Shown here: positions 37,316 through 47,200 of the stretch, piece by piece
How positions within the stretch are numbered: the first letter of the stretch is position 1
Layout: each line of letters begins with the position of its first letter
Assembly: GCF_000425125.1 (NCBI RefSeq)
Contig: NZ_KE384306.1
Span: 22,850 to 86,849 of the forward strand
From: Paenibacillus taiwanensis DSM 18679
GTDB lineage: Bacteria; Bacillota; Bacilli; Paenibacillales; Paenibacillaceae
Length of the DNA stretch: 64,000 nucleotides
Reading direction: 5' to 3'
Made by a program: the position numbers and the translations under genes
Notes under the pieces: generated by a model
Seen by the model: the letters and a program-made list of their open reading frames with translations, nothing else
Databases searched by the model: none
Told to the model about the DNA's origin: nothing

Positions 37316-38254
37316 ATGATGACAACTAAACCTGAACTGCTCATAACTGCAGGCTCGCTGGAGGAAGTCGAGCGATTTCTGAAGGCGGGTGCAACGGCGG
37401 TTATTGTCGGCGAATCAATATATGGCATGCGTATGCCAGGTCAGATGACACTTGCGGATATTGAATTGGCAATGCCAATCGTGCGTAAGTATCACGCCAA
37501 ACTGTACGTAGCTGTGAACAATATTTTGCATAATGATGCCTTAAAGGATCTTCCCGCATACCTGACAGCCATTGAACGTATTGGGGTTGATGCCGTTATT
37601 TATGGAGACCCTGCCGTATTAATGACGATCAGAAGCTCTGCACCAAGCTTAAAGCTGCATTGGAACGCGGAGATGACATCGACGAATTATGCGACAGCCC
37701 GTTATTGGCAAAAACGTGGTTCGAGCCGTATTGTATTGGCTCGTGAACTGAATATGGAACAGGTATTGGAAATGAAGCAGTATTTGCCTGACATGGAAGT
37801 AGAAGTGCAAGTGCACGGTATGACCAATATATATCATTCAAAGCGTCATCTTGTTCAGCACTATTTACGTCATACTGGACAGGAAGAAGAGACGGCAAAA
37901 GTGGGACGGGATCGTAAATTGTTCCTGATTGAGCAGGAGCGTCAGGAGGAGAAATTTCCTGTCTATGAGGACGAGAACGGGACTCATATTATGAGTTCTG
38001 ATGATATGTGTATTCTTGAGGATCTAAAGCTGCTGTTGGATGCAGGGCTGGACAGTTTCAAAATTGAAGGTTTGTTTAAGTCCGCTGCTTACAATGAAGA
38101 GGTCATTCGTGTGTATCGTGAAGCAATAGATGCATATGCGGCAGATCCATCCGGATATGCGTTCCGTCCTGAATGGATGGAGCGTATTCGTCTAGTGCAA
38201 GATCCTGAACGGGAGCTGTCGTTTGGCTTTTTCTATAAAGAACAGATGTATTAA
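37316..38254 (+). CDS. trhP1: U32 family peptidase, tRNA hydroxylation protein TrhP1-like (YrrN)
   Basis: In Bacillus YrrN and YrrO (TrhP1 and TrhP2) are needed for 5-hydroxyuridine at position 34 of tRNA. This 312-residue protein has the U32 TIM-barrel pattern (ELLITAGSLEEVERFLKAGATAVIVG) and the signature CILEDLKLLLDAGLDSFKIEG close to the end, but fewer cysteines than its neighbour. The frame is open upstream into mltG; ATG 37316, 10 bases after mltG, with GTGGTGAG is the likely start. The trhP2 gene follows 18 bases later. Confidence 0.88.
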   Translation: MMTTKPELLITAGSLEEVERFLKAGATAVIVGESIYGMRMPGQMTLADIELAMPIVRKYHAKLYVAVNNILHNDALKDLPAYLTAIERIGVDAVIYGDPAVLMTIRSSAPSLKLHWNAEMTSTNYATARYWQKRGSSRIVLARELNMEQVLEMKQYLPDMEVEVQVHGMTNIYHSKRHLVQHYLRHTGQEEETAKVGRDRKLFLIEQERQEEKFPVYEDENGTHIMSSDDMCILEDLKLLLDAGLDSFKIEGLFKSAAYNEEVIRVYREAIDAYAADPSGYAFRPEWMERIRLVQDPERELSFGFFYKEQMY

Positions 38255-38272
38255 GAGGGGGGCGTGAAGCAG

Positions 38273-39616
38273 ATGACAAACACAACCAACACTAGAATAC
38301 GTAAATATAACGGCAAACGGAATCGTCTCGACAAGCCTGAGCTGCTCGCACCCGCCGGTAACCTGGAGAAACTGAAGTTTGCGGTTCACTATGGAGCCGA
38401 TGCCGTATACATCGGGGGCCAGAAATATGGTTTGCGCTCAAATGCGGACAACTTTACGTTTGAGGAAATGCGTGAAGGTGTACAATTTGCTAAAAAATAT
38501 GGGGCTAAAGTGTTTGTAGCTACGAACATTTACGCCCATAATGAAGATATTGCAGGTATTGAAGCGTATTTGCTTAAACTGCAAGAAGTCGGAATCGCTG
38601 CAATTATTGCAGCAGATCCTGTCATTATCGAGACGGCACAGCGTGTCGCTCCACTTCTTGAAGTTCACGTTAGTACGCAGCAATCGATTGCGAACTGGCA
38701 GACGGTGCAGTTCTGGAAAGAAGAAGGTGCGCCACGTGTCGTGCTGGCACGTGAGACGAGTATGGACGAGATTGCAGAGATGAAAGCGCACGTAGATGTT
38801 GAAATTGAAGCTTTTATTCATGGTGCAATGTGCTCGTCCTATTCAGGCCGCTGTACGCTGTCGAATCACTTCACGGACCGTGATTCGAATCGCGGCGGCT
38901 GCTGTCAGTCGTGCCGTTGGAAGTATGATCTGTTTGAGGACGATCGACCTGACCTGACAAAGCTAGTCAGTGAAGAGGAGGCAGCTCAGGAGCCTGCTTT
39001 GCAACCCTTTAAACTAGGAGTTACACAGCTCCCATTGTTCCAGGAACAACAAAACCAATTTACAATGAGTTCAAAAGACTTGTGTATGATTGGGCACCTT
39101 CCAGATTTGGTTGACGTGGGTGTGGATAGCTTTAAGATAGAGGGTCGTATGAAGTCTATTCATTACGTGGCAACTGTAGTAAATGTGTACAGACAAGCTA
39201 TTGATTCGTACATGGCTGACCCTGATCATTATCAATTAAAGCCAGAGTGGATTGAGGAAATGAACAAGGCAGCAAACCGGCCTGTCAACACCGGCTTTTT
39301 CTATGAAGAACCGGACCATGAAGACCATATTTACGAACCAGAAGAAAAGGCTGCGCCTTATGACTTTGCTGGACTCGTAGTGGATTATGATGCGGATACT
39401 TGCATGGCTACCATTCAGCAGCGCAATCATTTTAAACCAGGAGCAGAAATTGAATTTTTTGGTCCTAACGGAACGTTCTTTAAACAGACTGTGGGACAGA
39501 TTTGGGATACAGATGGCAATGAGTTGGATGCAGCCAGACATCCATTGCAGCTTATTCGTATGAAAGTGGAGCAGCCTGTCCATTATTTCGATATGATGCG
39601 TAAAAAAAACCGTTAA
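38273..39616 (+). CDS. trhP2: U32 family peptidase, tRNA hydroxylation protein TrhP2-like (YrrO)
   Basis: This is the longer U32 protein, 447 residues. PELLAPAGNLEKLKFAVHYGADAVYIGG opens the barrel, EAFIHGAMCSSYSGRCTLSN and GGCCQSCRWKY carry the conserved cysteines of a probable Fe-S site, and DLCMIGHLPDLVDVGVDSFKIEGRMKS is the U32 signature. The C-terminal beta domain (about 365-447) is present. ATG 38273 follows GAGGGGGG at better spacing than the GTG at 38264. Second gene of the trhP1-trhP2 pair; a terminator follows. Confidence 0.9.
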   Translation: MTNTTNTRIRKYNGKRNRLDKPELLAPAGNLEKLKFAVHYGADAVYIGGQKYGLRSNADNFTFEEMREGVQFAKKYGAKVFVATNIYAHNEDIAGIEAYLLKLQEVGIAAIIAADPVIIETAQRVAPLLEVHVSTQQSIANWQTVQFWKEEGAPRVVLARETSMDEIAEMKAHVDVEIEAFIHGAMCSSYSGRCTLSNHFTDRDSNRGGCCQSCRWKYDLFEDDRPDLTKLVSEEEAAQEPALQPFKLGVTQLPLFQEQQNQFTMSSKDLCMIGHLPDLVDVGVDSFKIEGRMKSIHYVATVVNVYRQAIDSYMADPDHYQLKPEWIEEMNKAANRPVNTGFFYEEPDHEDHIYEPEEKAAPYDFAGLVVDYDADTCMATIQQRNHFKPGAEIEFFGPNGTFFKQTVGQIWDTDGNELDAARHPLQLIRMKVEQPVHYFDMMRKKNR

Positions 39617-39670
39617 GCAAAGCAGCGAGTGTGCGCAGCATAGATATTTGCACATCGTATAGATGTTTTT

Positions 39671-39700
39671 CCCCTTGCCTTATAGGCGAGGGGTTTTTAG
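39671..39700 (+). terminator. Rho-independent terminator after trhP2
   Basis: CCCCTTGCC, loop TTATA, GGCGAGGGG, then five T. Confidence 0.85.
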
Positions 39701-39856
39701 TATAAAGTCATAGCTTGGACTAAAATACGATCTTTTAAAAAGGATGAAAAGAAAGTATAAGCGCTCAAAAGGATTTAAAATGAATATGTCGAACTATATA
39801 CCTAGGCCTAATGACATAAGTTTTAAATATTTATACATATAGGGTGGTGTGTGGCA

Positions 39857-41977
39857 ATGAATTGGAGAAAGAGAAAAGAGACAACTGTAACTCCATCTAA
39901 CGGTGTCCCGCAGCAACCAACAGCGCTGGCTGCAAGAAATCCGTTTCATTCGGTGGGGATGAAGTTATTTACGTTGTTCCTCGTCAGTATAACGGTTCTT
40001 GTAGGGGGAATTGGGGGATTCTCTTATGACCGCGCTCAAGCAACGATTCAAGAGCAGGTATCGTTATCTCAAGTTCAAACGGTTCAGCAAGCAGGCGAAA
40101 AATTGGATCTTTTATTCCAGAACAACATGGAGTTAACCAATCAAATTTTATTTGATCAGGATACGCAGAAATTGTTGACAGAAGCGTATAACACAAAAGA
40201 GAGCGATCAGTATGAGTTGTTCCAGCTCTCAAAGGACATTGAAAATAAGCTTCGTTCTTACGTTTTTGCAAACCATTCCTTATTTGGAATTTATTTAATC
40301 CCAATTGATAAGGAACATGCTACGATTTATTCTTCGGGAGTATCCACTACAACAATGGCAGACGAGCGCAACAAACCTTGGTTTGACGCGACTCTTAAAC
40401 TTTCAGGCAACGTCAACTGGATTCCGTCATCTAAGCGCGGGTTATCAGGCCAAAGTCCAAAGGAAACATATGCACTGGCCAGAGTAGTTAAAAATATTAA
40501 TACGAGTCAGTCCATGTATGTGATGGTTATGGAAGTATATGTGCAGACTTTGCAAGAGCAGTTGAAATGGGATAAAAGTAGTGGTGGGTTTGCTCAGATT
40601 GTGGACGGGGCAGGAAAAGTGGTACTGGCTAACGATCTCCAATTAATTGGTCAGGAGCCACAGCTTCGTTTGGATGTAACAAAAGACAAGAGTGTTGACT
40701 ATCGTATAGTAGCTAACACATCTGGCGAGGATCAACTAGGTACCTATTATGTCTCACCTGTTACGGGATGGACGATAAATGGATTTACGCCGATGGGAGA
40801 ATTGCTTAAGGGTACAGCTTCCATTCGAAACGTAACGTTGATTTCCATCGTTGTGGCGATCATTGTCGCCCTCTTGCTAGGTTGGTACGTAATGAGAAGA
40901 ATTGGCAAGCCGCTACAGCGATTACGGGATCTGATGGAAGAAGGGGCTCAAGGCAAATTAGGGCTTCAGATGAATCATCGCTCAAAAGATGAGATCGGGC
41001 AGTTATCGGTCAGCTTTAATACGATGATGTCCCGAATTTCGGAGCTTGTACAGCGTACGGAACAATCTGCACAAGCTGTACTGGCTACAGCTTCGCGTCT
41101 AGGAGAAGCTTCGCGCCTGACAGCGAGTTCGGCGAAGGAGATCGCAGTTGCAACCGAAGAGATTGCAAACGGCGCTACGAGCTTGGCAGTTGAAGCAGAG
41201 CGCAGCAACCATTGGACAGAGAGCACCTCACAAAAAATGTTAAACGTTATTGAAATGAACGTAGATATGTATACGGCTGCAACAGAGGTTCAAGCTGCGA
41301 GTCAACGCGGTACACATTATATGGTTGAACTTAACCATAAGACGGAGACGACCGAGACGATGATTCGTTCGCTCGTTTCTAAAGTGGATGCGTTAAAGGA
41401 GAGCACACTTTCCGTTCGTAAAATTTTGGAATTGCTAACGCAGATGACCAAGCAAACAAACATTTTGTCGCTAAATGCAGCCATTGAAGCGGCGCGTGCT
41501 GGTGCAGCAGGCAAAGGGTTCATGGTAGTAGCGGACGAAATACGCAGTCTTGCCGACCAGTCTAAACAGTCAATCGAGGTAGTTGGACAAATTTTGGAGA
41601 GTATACAACGAGAAGTAAATGAAACTGTAATGATGCTTGGTGATGCGTATCCGATATTTAAGGAACAATTAGAAGCCGTAAAAGAAGCAGACCATATTTT
41701 CCATACAGTGGAGGATCAGATGGTTCAGTTATTTACGAAGCTTGATTATGCAACGGCTGGTGTGAATGAACTGGATGAATCCCAACGTATTTTGACAGAA
41801 GCGATGTCTAATGTAAGTGCAGTAGCGGAGGAATCATCTGCAACCTCAGAAGAAGTTGCATCGTTAAGTAATGAACAGATGACCGTGTCTGCAAGACTAG
41901 TCGACCTTTCAAATGAGCTGGAGCAAGTATCAGATCAATTGATGCAGCAATTGGATCAGTTTACGATGGAGCGTTAA
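39857..41977 (+). CDS. Methyl-accepting chemotaxis protein
   Basis: This 706-residue chemoreceptor has a transmembrane segment at about 36-56, an extracytoplasmic Cache-type sensor domain (about 60-315, with [14 protein letters not shown] typical of Cache), a second transmembrane segment (about 325-345), a HAMP domain ([18 protein letters not shown] onward) and a cytoplasmic signalling coiled coil with the hairpin tip [20 protein letters not shown]. The ligand is unknown. A GTG at 39851 is possible, but ATG 39857 has AGGGTGGTG at the right distance. It is a single-gene unit. Confidence 0.92.
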   Translation: MNWRKRKETTVTPSNGVPQQPTALAARNPFHSVGMKLFTLFLVSITVLVGGIGGFSYDRAQATIQEQVSLSQVQTVQQAGEKLDLLFQNNMELTNQILFDQDTQKLLTEAYNTKESDQYELFQLSKDIENKLRSYVFANHSLFGIYLIPIDKEHATIYSSGVSTTTMADERNKPWFDATLKLSGNVNWIPSSKRGLSGQSPKETYALARVVKNINTSQSMYVMVMEVYVQTLQEQLKWDKSSGGFAQIVDGAGKVVLANDLQLIGQEPQLRLDVTKDKSVDYRIVANTSGEDQLGTYYVSPVTGWTINGFTPMGELLKGTASIRNVTLISIVVAIIVALLLGWYVMRRIGKPLQRLRDLMEEGAQGKLGLQMNHRSKDEIGQLSVSFNTMMSRISELVQRTEQSAQAVLATASRLGEASRLTASSAKEIAVATEEIANGATSLAVEAERSNHWTESTSQKMLNVIEMNVDMYTAATEVQAASQRGTHYMVELNHKTETTETMIRSLVSKVDALKESTLSVRKILELLTQMTKQTNILSLNAAIEAARAGAAGKGFMVVADEIRSLADQSKQSIEVVGQILESIQREVNETVMMLGDAYPIFKEQLEAVKEADHIFHTVEDQMVQLFTKLDYATAGVNELDESQRILTEAMSNVSAVAEESSATSEEVASLSNEQMTVSARLVDLSNELEQVSDQLMQQLDQFTMER

Positions 41978-42013
41978 CAAAGTAATATGAAACAATAATA
42001 TATTATATAAGTA

Positions 42014-42047
42014 AAAGCATTCCTTCTTGCGAGGGGTGCTTTTTTTG
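42014..42047 (+). terminator. Rho-independent terminator after the chemoreceptor gene
   Basis: AAAGCATTCC, loop TTCTTGCGA, GGGGTGCTTT and a T tract. Confidence 0.8.
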
Positions 42048-42174
42048 TGGAGAATCGTACATTTCATTCGGTAATGGCAGGGATAATATAAGGCTGATTA
42101 AAAGTAGATCTCGTTGACGATACTACTAAGTGAGTCATTGTATTCACTAGTAGAGCGGCGGGGATGTGATAGAG

Positions 42175-43986
42175 ATGCGGGTTAAAGTAGAACTACAAAG
42201 GTGGAAACGGATCAGTGTGGTCACGATGCTGATTTCAGGCATATTACTTTTTTATAGTTTGCGGTTGGCGTGGTTGCAATTTATCGGTCCTAATAGGCCG
42301 CTGCCCCATGATCCGCATTCTCTTATCACACAGTCGGTTATTCAGCGAGAGCGCGGAATCGTGCTTGATGATGGTAGAGGGCGTATTGTAGACCGGAATG
42401 GGGTCATGATTACCGGACGATCTTCACATGTACTCGTATTGTTTCCGCTCAAGCGACAAGCGATGTCTATGGGTGCAGTACATACGTTGGCCCAACTGTT
42501 AAAAATAGAAGAAGCCGTACTTTATGAACGGTGGTTGAATATAAGCGAACCTATCTTATGGAAAGATCCAAATGATATTAAGCGTCCCTATCCTTTGAGC
42601 GAAGAGGATCAAAACTTCATTTCTCAACAAAATTGGAACGGAGTGCGTATTCTACCATACGTAGAGCCCTATCCTTGGCATGAGCAAACTCCGCATTGGA
42701 TAGGGTATACAAGCGAGGCTAAGCCTACAATTGGAGCATCGACGGACAACGGTTTGCAACCTTCCTGGTCCTATGTGAAACGTATAGGGACGGCGGGCCT
42801 CGAACGATCGCTGGAGCCCCTGTTAGCTGGCCTTGGGCCAGTAACGTACGTCCATTATATGGATGCTGCAAGCAGACCGCTGCATGGACTGGATATAAGG
42901 GTTCGCCAACCAAGCAATCCATATTATCCGTTGCAAGTAGTCACAACGGTTGACATGGAGCTTCAGCGTTCTATCCAGGATATGATGCTTCAGCACGGGG
43001 TTACAAAAGGCGCAGCAGTTGTGCTTGATACGAATACGCGAGATGTAGTGGCGATGGTGTCCTTACCCCGTTATAATCCAAATCATCTCGATCCGGACGG
43101 AGAGCAATGGAACAATCAAGCAATCCAGGCGATTACACCAGGTTCTGTGTTCAAGCTTGTCATTGCGGCAGCTGCACTTGAAGAAGGGATAACGAATTTG
43201 CATGAACAGTTTCATTGTGATGGTGCTTATTCTAAATACGGGCTGTCATGCTGGAAGCATGAGGGTCACGGGACACTTATGCTAGCAGAAGCTGTTGCAG
43301 ATTCGTGTAACGTTGTCTTTGCTGAGTTGGGTGAAAGATTACAAGGTAAACAAATTCAACGTTATGCGGAAAAAATGGGTTTAATAAAACCTGTTGGGAT
43401 GCAGTCGAGCGACGGCTTTGGTCACGAGTCGTTGAAACACTTTGAAGGAGAACAGTCGGGTCGTGTATTTGTAAAACAAGCGGGGGGTGTATACAAGACG
43501 GATGGTGGCATCAGGGCACAGACAGGCATCGGACAGCGTGATGTCAGAATTACGCCACTCGCTGCTGCTAACTTGATGGTCACTTTGCTGAAGGGCGGAA
43601 TATTCGGGCATCCCCGTCTCGTGGAGCGAATTGAAGATGCCAAGGGCAGTGCGCTTGTTTCATTTGCGAGTGAAGCACGATTAGAGCGGACCCTTCAATC
43701 TTCAACAGCAGACAGGCTGCTGCAATGGATGAAACAGACGGTTGTGGCTGGGACTGGAAAATCGTTGCAGCATCGCAGCTGGGTACTTGCTGGCAAGAGT
43801 GGAACGGCGCAGGCATCTGCTTACGGATTGGATAAACTGAACTCGTGGTTTGTAGGTTACGGGCCAGTAAATCATCCTCAATATGCGGTTGCAGTTGTAT
43901 CCATTGGAGAGAAACAACAGTCAGAGCATCGTGCCACTCAAGTGTTTGGGGATATTATGGACGAACTGGCGCGAAGGGACAAATAA
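42175..43986 (+). CDS. Class B penicillin-binding protein (transpeptidase)
   Basis: This membrane-anchored DD-transpeptidase of about 603 residues crosslinks peptidoglycan. It has one N-terminal membrane segment (about 12-33), a dimerisation/pedestal region, and the penicillin-binding motifs in order: S324-x-x-K327 (GSVFKLVIA), S377-C-N379 (ADSCNVVF) and K541-S-G-T (AGKSGTAQAS). Bacillus has pbpI (yrrR) in the same neighbourhood after the trhP genes, so it may be the PbpI/PBP4b counterpart, but that subgroup is not certain. ATG 42175 is preferred to GTG 42166, which abuts the ribosome binding site. Confidence 0.9.
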   Translation: MRVKVELQRWKRISVVTMLISGILLFYSLRLAWLQFIGPNRPLPHDPHSLITQSVIQRERGIVLDDGRGRIVDRNGVMITGRSSHVLVLFPLKRQAMSMGAVHTLAQLLKIEEAVLYERWLNISEPILWKDPNDIKRPYPLSEEDQNFISQQNWNGVRILPYVEPYPWHEQTPHWIGYTSEAKPTIGASTDNGLQPSWSYVKRIGTAGLERSLEPLLAGLGPVTYVHYMDAASRPLHGLDIRVRQPSNPYYPLQVVTTVDMELQRSIQDMMLQHGVTKGAAVVLDTNTRDVVAMVSLPRYNPNHLDPDGEQWNNQAIQAITPGSVFKLVIAAAALEEGITNLHEQFHCDGAYSKYGLSCWKHEGHGTLMLAEAVADSCNVVFAELGERLQGKQIQRYAEKMGLIKPVGMQSSDGFGHESLKHFEGEQSGRVFVKQAGGVYKTDGGIRAQTGIGQRDVRITPLAAANLMVTLLKGGIFGHPRLVERIEDAKGSALVSFASEARLERTLQSSTADRLLQWMKQTVVAGTGKSLQHRSWVLAGKSGTAQASAYGLDKLNSWFVGYGPVNHPQYAVAVVSIGEKQQSEHRATQVFGDIMDELARRDK

Positions 43987-44026
43987 AGGGCGACTTACCT
44001 GTGACAGGTAACCGCCCTTTAAGCTT
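43984..44026. terminator. Bidirectional terminator between the PBP and ytvI genes
   Basis: AAAGGGCGACTTACCTGT, loop G, ACAGGTAACCGCCCTTTAA. Near-perfect hairpin between convergent genes. Confidence 0.85.
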
Positions 44027-44057
44027 GTCAACATATTAGGTAAAACGTTTATGCCAA

Positions 44058-45182
44058 TCAGGATTTGTCCTCATCAAGTGTTGGTGCTAAAGGGTGAGAT
44101 TGAATCTCTTCGGCTGGAAAACGAATCCAGCGTGTTAAGTAGCCTTGATCCATCAAAGCTTTGATTAAAATTAGCAGCACAGGTGATAATATTAAACCCG
44201 CTACGCCAAACAAAGATAACGAAATAATCATAAACGACAGCATCGTAAAGGCGGACACACCCAATGAATCCCCTGTGATCTTGGGCTCCAAAATTTGACG
44301 CGTGAGCAAGACGATACCTAACACTACAGTGAGCCATATCGCAAGTGACGTGTTGCCAATCACAAACAAGTAAACGATCCAAGGTACAAAGATGACAGGT
44401 ACACCTAGTATGGGCAAAATATCGAAAAATGCCGATAGCAGGGAAATCGAAAATGCATTACTGACATTTAGCAAAATCAACGAAATAAAAATGGTGCAAA
44501 ATGAGATCGAGATCAACTTAAACTGTGACTTAAGGTAGCTGCCGATCCCGCGGAACACATTGTCCTTTAAAAAGTTAAAAGCTTCTTTAAACGTTCGAGG
44601 TGTTTTGTCATTAGCCAAACGTTTCCATGAGTCAATTTCGGTACTGAGGAAATATGCTAGGACGATCGCAATACCAAAATTAACGATAAATGTAGACAAC
44701 GATGCAACATGGCGGACTACCCAGCTTAAAAATGATGTTGCCCATTCTTCTCCTGTTTTTGCAAAATCGGAAATATAGGTGCTTATACGTGCACTCACAT
44801 CTGGTGGTAATGATTCATACTTATGTTGTAAGAAAATAATCAGCTTGCCGGACTCTTTAATAATCATGTCGCGGTACTTAGGCAATTGACCGATCAGGTC
44901 ACTGATCTGCTGTGTAAATATAATACCGGCCCCGAGCATTGTCCCTAAAATAACAAGAACAAATAACATAACCGAAAGAGCAGAAGCTATAGATTTCTTC
45001 ATTCCGCGACGATGCAGAAAAGCTGCAAACGGCTCAATGATCAAGTAGATCACAAAAGCAAGAAAGATAGGGGCTGCAATGGCATACAGATTACTGAAGG
45101 CAAGCATGATCAAGTATACGGTTAGTACAATAAGCCCGATGTCAAAAGCAGTGCGCCAATATTTGCGATAAAAGGCGAGCAT
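44058..45182 (-). CDS. ytvI: YtvI-like sporulation integral membrane protein (AI-2E family)
   Basis: This 374-residue AI-2E family protein has about seven membrane segments. The N terminus (YRKYWRTAFDIGLIVLTVYL) and the conserved FFDILPILGVPVIFVPW and LLTRQILEPKITGDSLGVSAF resemble YtvI of spore formers, and YtvI is a sporulation-associated membrane protein of unknown transport role. It differs clearly from the other AI-2E protein at 27379. AAAAGGAGTCACCC precedes the ATG on the minus strand. Single gene, divergent from the deacetylase gene. Confidence 0.82.
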   Translation of the reverse strand: MLAFYRKYWRTAFDIGLIVLTVYLIMLAFSNLYAIAAPIFLAFVIYLIIEPFAAFLHRRGMKKSIASALSVMLFVLVILGTMLGAGIIFTQQISDLIGQLPKYRDMIIKESGKLIIFLQHKYESLPPDVSARISTYISDFAKTGEEWATSFLSWVVRHVASLSTFIVNFGIAIVLAYFLSTEIDSWKRLANDKTPRTFKEAFNFLKDNVFRGIGSYLKSQFKLISISFCTIFISLILLNVSNAFSISLLSAFFDILPILGVPVIFVPWIVYLFVIGNTSLAIWLTVVLGIVLLTRQILEPKITGDSLGVSAFTMLSFMIISLSLFGVAGLILSPVLLILIKALMDQGYLTRWIRFPAEEIQSHPLAPTLDEDKS

Positions 45183-45334
45183 AGTGGGTGACTCCTTTTC
45201 CTAGTGGGGATTTTCTGTAAACAGGCACAGTTTATTCATCATTGTACACGATATCGAAATCATATGCCTATTCTTTTGGGGGATATGTTACAATATAAAT
45301 AAACATAACGTTATCACGAAACGGGGAAATACGG

Positions 45335-46699
45335 ATGGAAGTCTTATTGTTGTGGACATTTTATATCCTGACGTTTTATGCGTTTCTCCCAGGCGTGTTC
45401 AGCCGTCTTTTTGGATTCCGTGTATTCCAGAAAGGGAAGTCGGATCGTGAGTTAGCTCTCACTTTTGACGATGGCCCTGATCCTGTATATACGGTACAGT
45501 TACTTGATCTGCTGAAGGAATATCAGGCGAAAGCCACTTTTTTTGTTGTTGGTATCCATGCAGAGCAGCATCCCGAGCTCATCAAGCGTATGCATGATGA
45601 AGGACATTTAATCGGTATTCATAATTATATTCATAAGACTAATTGGCTGATGCGACCCGCAACGGTAAAACGTCACATCAAGAAGACCTCGGATATTATC
45701 GAGGCAATCACAGGGAAACCCGCCATTTATTATCGCCCACCGTGGGGTATTGTTAATTTATTTGATTTCGGTAATCTTGGCCATATTCAGATTATATTAT
45801 GGTCTGTGTTATTTGGAGATTGGCGGAAGAAGTTGGGGGCAGAACGTTTGTACAAGCGGATGTCCAAGCGCTGCCGCGGCGGGGAAGTGCTGCTCCTGCA
45901 CGATTGTGGACTAACGTTTGGAGCGGACAGGGAAGCTCCTGCCGAGATGCTAATTGCCCTGCAACGCTTCCTGGAGGATGCGAAGGCAAAGGAACTTCGT
46001 TGCGTACGTGTAGATGAATTAATGCGTGTCACAGATATAGAGAAGACGAAGAATCCTTCCTGGATGAAGCAAATGGTCGTAAAGTTATGGCTAGGATACG
46101 AGAAATTGTTCCACATATTTTTCGGTCTTAAAACAACCAATGAGACAAGTCCCGTATTCCATTTCCGAATTCGCCCTTATCATGGCGAAGCGCTGCAACT
46201 GGATGACGGTGTCGTCTTGAATCATGAGGATATGATTTTGGAGCTCCACTTTGATAACAAGCGTTTGTATGACATCGGGAAACGTTCGCGAAGCTCCATG
46301 CAGCTTGCTATTCATATGATTCGTGATGTTGAACGTACATTACCGGAGATTGCAGAGTATTTGCAAGCTAGAGAAGAGCTTTGTCAAGAAGTGAAGGCGC
46401 TGTATGGAGTCAGCTTTATGCATCGTGGGCCTGAGCAATTTGGCTTTACGATTCGAGAACTGCCGAAAGGCTTATTCTCATGGATGACTCAGAAATATTT
46501 GAGAGTGCTGATGAGAGTTATACATCCGCTTGGTCAAAGTAGATTGAAGCAGCAATCCAATCAACTCGTACCTAAGACAATTATTATGTCTAAAGAAACG
46601 TTATTAACCCGATATGGACATTGTTTTGCATATGAAACGAGTGAATCAGGCATTCACCGAGGTGATCATGCAGTAAGCAAAGCACCTCATGTGATGTGA
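45335..46699 (+). CDS. Polysaccharide deacetylase with YkoP-like C-terminal domain
   Basis: This 454-residue protein starts with a membrane anchor (about 3-22), then a NodB deacetylase domain (about 35-235) with catalytic D45-D46 in TFDDGPDP, metal ligands H96 and H100 (GIHNYIHK), RPPWG (134-138) and a late H189 in LLLHDCG. It would remove acetyl groups from peptidoglycan or another glycan outside the membrane. The C-terminal part (about 240-445) is not a NodB domain; it resembles the YkoP-like domain found fused to such enzymes in Bacillales (recognition moderate), with RIRPYHGEALQLDDG as a clear landmark. The ATG follows ACGGGGAAATACGG. Confidence 0.85.
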   Translation: MEVLLLWTFYILTFYAFLPGVFSRLFGFRVFQKGKSDRELALTFDDGPDPVYTVQLLDLLKEYQAKATFFVVGIHAEQHPELIKRMHDEGHLIGIHNYIHKTNWLMRPATVKRHIKKTSDIIEAITGKPAIYYRPPWGIVNLFDFGNLGHIQIILWSVLFGDWRKKLGAERLYKRMSKRCRGGEVLLLHDCGLTFGADREAPAEMLIALQRFLEDAKAKELRCVRVDELMRVTDIEKTKNPSWMKQMVVKLWLGYEKLFHIFFGLKTTNETSPVFHFRIRPYHGEALQLDDGVVLNHEDMILELHFDNKRLYDIGKRSRSSMQLAIHMIRDVERTLPEIAEYLQAREELCQEVKALYGVSFMHRGPEQFGFTIRELPKGLFSWMTQKYLRVLMRVIHPLGQSRLKQQSNQLVPKTIIMSKETLLTRYGHCFAYETSESGIHRGDHAVSKAPHVM

Positions 46700-46724
46700 A
46701 AAGAGGGTATATAATTATTTTCAT

Positions 46725-46770
46725 ACAGTCCTGCGTTCTGTAAATTTGAGGAATTGCGGGACTGTTTTTA
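46725..46770 (+). terminator. Rho-independent terminator after the deacetylase gene
   Basis: ACAGTCCTGC pairs with GCGGGACTGT around a 20-base loop, followed by TTTTTATTTTT. Confidence 0.75.
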
Positions 46771-46836
46771 TTTTTAAATGTCGTTATGCAAAAGTTATGC
46801 AAGTAAATGCGATGTTTTCATATGCACATACATAGA

Positions 46837-46879
46837 GGACATGTCCAAGTGAATGTCCCTATATGGAGGACAAATGTCC
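46837..46879. promoter_or_regulatory. Possible paired operator upstream of opp
   Basis: Two inverted repeats, GGACATGTCC (46837-46846) and GGACAAATGTCC (46868-46879), have centres 32 bases apart, with another AATGTCC half-site between them. The arrangement fits a cooperative regulator, but I recognise no known site. Confidence 0.35.
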
Positions 46880-47008
46880 GTGTATACTAGGAAAAGTTAG
46901 ATATTGTCAGCATAATCTGGTGGGATCTGGATATGTTAATATTGTCGATGATAAAAAAAACTTATCGAATCATTATGAATTTATTTTAATATAAAGCTGA
47001 CAAAGGGA

Positions 47009-47037
47009 TTTACAAATACATAATTATAAAGTAGTAT
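47009..47037 (+). promoter_or_regulatory. Candidate sigma-A promoter of oppABCDF
   Basis: TTTACA (47009-47014), 17-base spacer, TAGTAT (47032-47037). A competing candidate is CTGACA near 46997 with CATAAT. The leader would be about 160 bases. Confidence 0.4.
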
Positions 47038-47200
47038 TATGAAAAATATTCGTTTCCTACTTATGTCCCACCTGTCGAATATCTCATTTTGACCAGTGTT
47101 CTATAAGTAATAAACGAACGATCCCTTTAATCTTGTTTGAGATTATAGGTATGCATGTTTGTAAGTAAATATAAATAAAAACGATTAGGGGGCAATTGTT

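Larger units (their letters stand above)
46700..47200. other. Regulatory gap upstream of the opp operon
   Basis: This 501-base gap holds a terminator (46725-46770), a pair of GGACA/TGTCC palindromes (46837-46846 and 46868-46879), AT-rich sequence with promoter candidates near 46997-47040, and no open frame that looks real. GTTATGCAA occurs twice at 46783 and 46794. Confidence 0.5.
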
